DNA from: Syncephalis fuscata
Taxonomy: Eukaryota > Zoopagomycota > Zoopagomycetes > Zoopagales > Piptocephalidaceae
Length of the DNA: 64,000 nt
Assembly (NCBI GenBank): GCA_025786725.1
Contig: JAHLTZ010000015.1
Span: 496,001 to 560,000 of the forward strand
Direction of reading: 5' to 3'
Shown here: piece by piece, positions 59,223 to 64,000 of the stretch
Position numbering within the stretch: the first letter of the stretch is position 1
Layout: each line of letters starts with the position of its first letter
The notes under the pieces: generated by a model
What the model was told of the DNA's origin: nothing
Database searches by the model: none
What the model saw: the letters and a program-made list of their open reading frames with translations, nothing else
Made by a program: the position numbers and the translations under genes

Positions 59223-61119
59223 TTAATTACTATTATTATCAGTATTATCGTCATTAATAACCGATATAGATACAACGGAGTGGGCTGTTTCTTGTGATGG
59301 TGGTGGTGGTAATGATACGGGCGGGGAAGAGGAATTATTTTGTTCTTTAAATGCTGTAATGGCTGCAGTATAGGCATCACTAGATTCAATATCTTGCGCG
59401 ATACATAATAATTGACGTAGATTTGAATTCTCTGCTTGTAATTGTGCACGTTCCAATTGTTCTTCATCATCGAGGGCATATTGCGTGTGTACAGCATATC
59501 GAACTCGATTGCCAAGTCGATCGAGTGCCGTTTTTAGCCTAGTCATTTCTTGATCCATAATCATCGTGCGTTTCTATTAATAAAATACAATTATTTGATT
59601 AGTGTTTTAATTTCATTTCATTTTATCAACTTACTTGTTCTACTAAAAGAGCACAAGTATGAGCACGTCGCATTTCACCCATAGCATGTTGAACTGTAAA
59701 CTATTCAATTGTTAGTATATATTGTTGTTAGATGAATGTATTATTTACTTACAGTTTGTGCTCTAAATCGATCCATGATTGTTTCGAGTGCTCGTTCATG
59801 TTCTTTTACAATACTAGTGAGTTCACGTGTCTCATCCTCTAGTAAACAATTTCGTTGTCGTAATCGAGTATTTTCCATTTGTAGTTGGTCTATTTAATGG
59901 ATTCATTCGTTTAATCACTAGTATATTAATTAATTTAATTATAACTTACTTATTTCGGCCGGTGTTGGTATGAAGGCTGATTCCGTATGCTGTAAGTTGT
60001 TGGCCATGACTGTAGTCTGGTTACTACCACCAACACTACCACTACCAATACTGCCATTGATATGGACTACAGATGGTTGACGAGAACGCTAGATGCAAGT
60101 TAATAAATACTATTGCTATTATGCTATAATTGTCCCCCTACCACCATGCACTGATCGGCTCTTCGTCGTAAATCGTCTAAATTACGCTGATTTCGTGATA
60201 GAAATGACGATAATTGTCCCGTAAGATGCCATATTTTATGCATATTTTTGTCATCCATTGGTTGAGTGGTTGACGTCGTTGGGATACTTTTACTACGTTC
60301 ATGGCCATTATTAGGTGATTTTGCCTCTGTCTTAGTAGATTTGGGTGGTGAATTTGTTGCCACGGCAGTTACCATCGATGCATCTGTCTTAATACTCGTA
60401 AGAGGTGCTGATGCAGTTGCTGTAATAGCCGATACTTGAGCAATAGCACTATCCAATGTCATATCTTTAGTCGGTGATGTGGATAAAGATGTACTAGTAG
60501 AGGTTGACACACTATGTTCACTAGACAATAGAGTACTATCTACACTATGTTCACTGCCACTATTGCTACTAGCATCACTATCTTCGTTAGTGGCATTATT
60601 TGTAGATAAAAGTATATTGGGTACAGTATGCATATCCATATGATCATCCGATGATGTTGGTGATGGCAGGGCAATAGCGGCCATGGTGGTTGTCGGTGTT
60701 GTTTGTGACGAGTCGTCAATAGTATGACTGTCGTCAGAAGGCGTAGAAGTAAAGAATGTCAATGTTGCTGGTTTGTTTGACGCGTCAATCGCTGTAGTTA
60801 TTCCTATTGGTACATCAGCGGTGGTAGTAGCGGTAGTAGAAGTAGGAGTAGTAGAAGTAGTAGTAGAAGCTGCTGCTGCTGCTGCTTGTGCTGCATTACG
60901 CTCATCCGCTTCTACTGCTGTCCGTACCGATAATGCAGCAGATGTTTTACTCGAAGTAGAAGGTGATATAGCACCAGCTGGTGTTGCATCGACCGCTGTC
61001 ACAGGTGCAGCAGTTGTAGTAGCAACTACAAGAGCGGGATTACGCTTTGCATTGGACCGTTTACGTCCATTCTTGCGCCGTCCCGACGATCCAGTATTTG
61101 AAGACTGAGATGAAGACAT
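59223..61119 (-). CDS. SIKE/FGFR1OP2-family coiled-coil protein (STRIPAK-associated)
   Basis: A long N-terminal low-complexity region (Thr, Ser, Ala; 61119-60300) is followed by LWHLTGQLSSFLSRNQRNLD. Then a set of coiled-coil exons carries the family's central signature: RQRNCLLEDETRELTSIVKE, HERALETIMDRFRAQ and MGEMRRAHTC, and later QAENSNLRQLLCIAQDI, against the animal LEDHESALELIMSKYREQM and ENKGLREILQI. Animal members bind SLMAP and the STRIPAK phosphatase-kinase complex, and fungal relatives act in septation or cell-fusion signalling. The start at 61119 gives MSSSQSSNTGSS. The tail is Asn/Asp-rich and ends at 59223. Confidence 0.75.
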
Positions 61120-61629
61120 GATCAATGATTACGACTAGCAAATAGATGGTAGCAACGAACAAACGTGTGAATCTAGCCGTAAGTATCGATAAGTAGCAAG
61201 AAATACGTCATATACCAAAATGTAAGTAAATAGATAAAATAATAAGGCAGTGTTATATAAATACTAAGTAGTAAATAATAACAATAATAATAATTTAGTA
61301 ATTTTATTTATTTTAAAATATTACACTATTAATTATATTCATCCTTATAAAACTAAATTTTAATAATAATAATAATAATAACTATAGCTATATAGATATA
61401 TATAGTAAATGCAAAAATAGGACAATTGAATTAATCTGCAATGATAATCACTACTAATAAATCTAATCGATTTACATTTATGCGTGTGCTTACCCCCCAC
61501 TCATCTACACTGCCCAATACAATATATAATACAAATCGTATAATACATTACTGTATTGACAATAGTAAACAATACTCAAAAGTGACCAATATCATCACTA
61601 TTAAGAGTTACCTGGTCATGTTACTTGCC

Positions 61630-61661
<32 letters not shown>

Positions 61662-61676
61662 AGAGATATACAGCGC
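61120..61676. other. Intergenic, AT-rich
   Basis: Contains AAT triplet repeats near 61275-61295 and 61360-61380 and a TA run near 61634-61660. No gene is seen. Confidence 0.5.
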
Positions 61677-64000
61677 CTATAATGGACCGGTCAAGTTAAA
61701 CCATAGACTATTAAGGGGCAAATAACGCTTTGCCTCATTCAACAAGCAAGTTAAATCGCTTTCACTCTTGTTACTTGTCTCCATTGTCATCGATGATCCA
61801 TTAACCTGTCGGTATTGGTGCCATTTCATATAGGCTAGACGTCTGTTTAATGAATTGATATCACACAATTAGTTCCAACATCTATACAGTTAATCATGAA
61901 ATGAGCCCACATAGTCCACAATGCCTGATCCCAAGGAAATCTTGATAGTGCACCCATTAGTTGGCGCTCTATCTTCTTTCTTTTCTTCTTTGTCTCGCCT
62001 GTATCCTCGAGGGCCATCGTATAAAGTAGTCTAGTTATTTTATCAACGATTATTCTTTGATTTACCGGTTTCTTACAATCGCCAATAATGCACATTATCT
62101 TTTAATAAATAGTGCAAATGAGGTCCAATCGTCTTCCATCCCGTGCTTAATGATAGCGATAATGAAGGCAGTGTATATTCATTTAACAGCTCATTAACAA
62201 ATGTCCAATCCTACATATATACATATAGCCGTGTATGGTCAATGAATACCCCAATTAATTCTTTTCTATTCTTTACCTTTAATGGAATAAAGTTGGCTTT
62301 TGTTACATTGCCGACTGGATTGTACAAGTGTACAAAACTATGCGTTAGTTGTGGTATAGCTTGTTCTAGTAATTTCTGTATAAATAAATTCTTATTTTCT
62401 TTATCTTGCTCTGAAATGGATCCTGTAGATCTGTGTTTAATTGCCCATTCTATAAATCTATTATATAATTAGACTATTTCTAGTATGCCAGTATCATTGT
62501 GCTTACATCTTCCAAATTACGACTAATGTACCTTCCCATTCATATTCCATTCGATTTGATGAAGATGGGGATGATTTTATGGCCGTAATCATTTCATTAA
62601 ATAGATTGACCGTTGTTTCAGTATCATTGAGTGACTGTACACCCGTCAATTGAAGAAAGAGTAAATAGTTTAGCCATAAATAAATGTCTGTTCTTGTTGA
62701 AGCAATACTAATCCCTTCTCTAGGTGATATTAGATCAATTGAAGTTGGATAGCCTAATAATTTGCGATAGAGTCGTCCTATTTGCTGTGGACTGTCACAG
62801 CTAACCGATAAAGACTGTTCATCAAAGTAACAGCGAACACAATTACCCAGTTGAACTAGTAATTCATCGCGTATTTTAGGATCATTGTCTTGATTCAGTG
62901 TTATATAGGCCATAATCCATCGATGATATAAAAAATTGGTACCCATTTGTTTAAATCTTGATTCTTTAGTCGATGTATTTAAAGACCAACATTGATGTTG
63001 TTCCAAGGTCTGTTGTTGAATCGAATCTAGTAATATATCTGTATGATGCTTCAACTATATATATATATATATATATATATTAATTAATTAGTTATTCAAA
63101 TAGTTAAATAGTTACTTACATCTGGTTCAATATCTAATCGTAATTCTATTAGTGCAGGATCTGACCATCGATTAAAAGCCACTTTTCTAACAATATCTTG
63201 TATTTCTTGATTTGATAATTCAAATGTCTTTGTTAAATGAAGGCCATTTCGAGCTGCTGCTATAAATGCCAATAGCAATTGATCCGTTCCATTAACCTTC
63301 AAGTTATCTCTATTCTTAATTGCACCAAGATGCTTTAATAAAGCAACCCATGTAAGATATACACTTCCTAAAAGTGAATTAGAACAATCGGATGACAGCT
63401 CTGATGATAAGGGCAGATTATTTAACCGATCATATCGTAATAGTAAAAGTCGATCAATCGTTACAAAGCTATTAGGTGCAGCGTAGAATAGATAATCCTG
63501 TGGAAGTTGTCGCCATAATAATAAATGAACATAAATGGTAATGACAAGTGTAAGGTGAATAGGCGTTAATAGTTTTACTAGTTTTCGACCTCCATCGATA
63601 GGTTGTATCGTTAAAGATGGTAATTTTGATAACTGTTTATCGCCAGCTATTAACAATACAAGATCTGCTTCATCTTTACATTCAAGCAGAGCATATAATG
63701 TAATAATTGCCATATCGGCACTACCTGTAGTTAGGACAAGTACTATAATCTGCATAATAATATCTAATAAACGATGTGATCGTTGTGAAATATCTAATAT
63801 ACACGTAAATATCGACATCATATTAGCCATAGTAATTAACAACTGACCTATTTCTGGTGTATTTAAAAGTAAATTCTCTGTCATCTCTTTTAATATTATT
63901 CGCTTCTTTGGCACTGTCTCTTCCCATAAATAATATCTATTATAATAGATTAGTATTTGTATATTGCATAATATATACCGCATACCTCCATCGAATACTC
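61677..64000 (-). CDS. Unidentified large helical protein, C-terminal part (runs off right edge)
   Basis: A long multi-exon gene is transcribed leftward from beyond the window. Exons at 63117-63950, 62511-63053 and shorter ones near 62260, 61900-62095 and 61677-61868 read as repeated amphipathic helices, for example WVALLKHLGAIKNRDNLKV, NPDKIRDELL-like QDNDPKIRDELLVQLGNCV, TDIYLWLNYLLFLQLTG, then SRFPWDQALWTMWAHFM and ending in LPLNSLWFNLTGPL. Spacing of Trp and Leu suggests HAT or TPR-like repeats. NRDE2 was considered for the C-terminal pattern but not established. The frame is open and introns are short, some with TA runs. Confidence 0.6.

Noticed and set aside
59216-59515. Alternative 99-codon frame at the end of the SIKE-like gene
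   Set aside because: It overlaps the last exon in another frame; the frame with QAENSNLRQLL matches the family.
61900-63950. Naming the right-edge gene NRDE2
   Set aside because: The helical-repeat pattern is compatible but no diagnostic motif could be placed; left unnamed.

Overview
The window is nuclear DNA of a fungus or a close relative. Its genes are AT-rich and densely packed on both strands, and they are split by many short GT-AG introns, mostly 50 to 90 bases. The products are eukaryotic housekeeping proteins that resemble fungal or opisthokont families: Naa35, Pig-H, Aar2, Rrp6, a CaM kinase, kinesin-13, Alg9, Hem3, Vps11, Ypt1, a SIKE/FGFR1OP2-type protein and a heme-thiolate peroxidase. 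Placement in an early-diverging lineage is an inference from overall character, not something I could test.

Layout: 1-8.6 kb holds a tight run of NAA35 (partial), PIGH, AAR2, RRP6 and a CaMK-type kinase. 9.3-15.5 kb holds a kinesin-13 and ALG9. 15.9-20.6 kb is a repeat-rich accessory block containing locus A, a predicted secreted-peptide gene built from one-codon exons. 21-25.1 kb holds an SDR reductase, a WD40 protein and HEM3. 28-30.1 kb holds a Myb/SANT-like regulator. 30.7-34.8 kb is mobile-element territory. 36.1-42.6 kb holds a YANK/STK32-like kinase, a peroxygenase-like heme enzyme and an SLC35F-type transporter. 43.1-48.1 kb is a second accessory block, with locus B (an inverted paralogue of A), a tRNA-derived SINE and a dead Fanzor/TnpB-like nuclease. 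48.1-64 kb holds VPS11, an AlkB-family dioxygenase, a WW-domain protein, YPT1, an unidentified gene, the SIKE-like protein and an unidentified gene that runs off the right edge.

The standout is the pair of loci A (minus, 16.4-18.5 kb) and B (plus, 44.5-45.8 kb). Each has a TATA box, a first exon encoding a signal peptide that ends in Arg-Arg, a series of exons only 3 bases long separated by complete GT-AG introns, and a conserved terminal exon. In locus A, 16 such exons can be read, most of them on a regular 83- or 86-base period. The splice sites on both sides are nearly invariant while the three exon bases change. If spliced as read, the gene inserts a variable peptide one codon at a time and every micro-exon is frame-neutral. 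The two loci lie in inverted duplications about 3-4 kb long that share an old SINE insertion.

Several genes (ALG9, the SDR, the Myb-like gene, the peroxidase) need single-base frame corrections. This suggests residual sequence errors or local gene decay, and the affected proteins should be read with that in mind.
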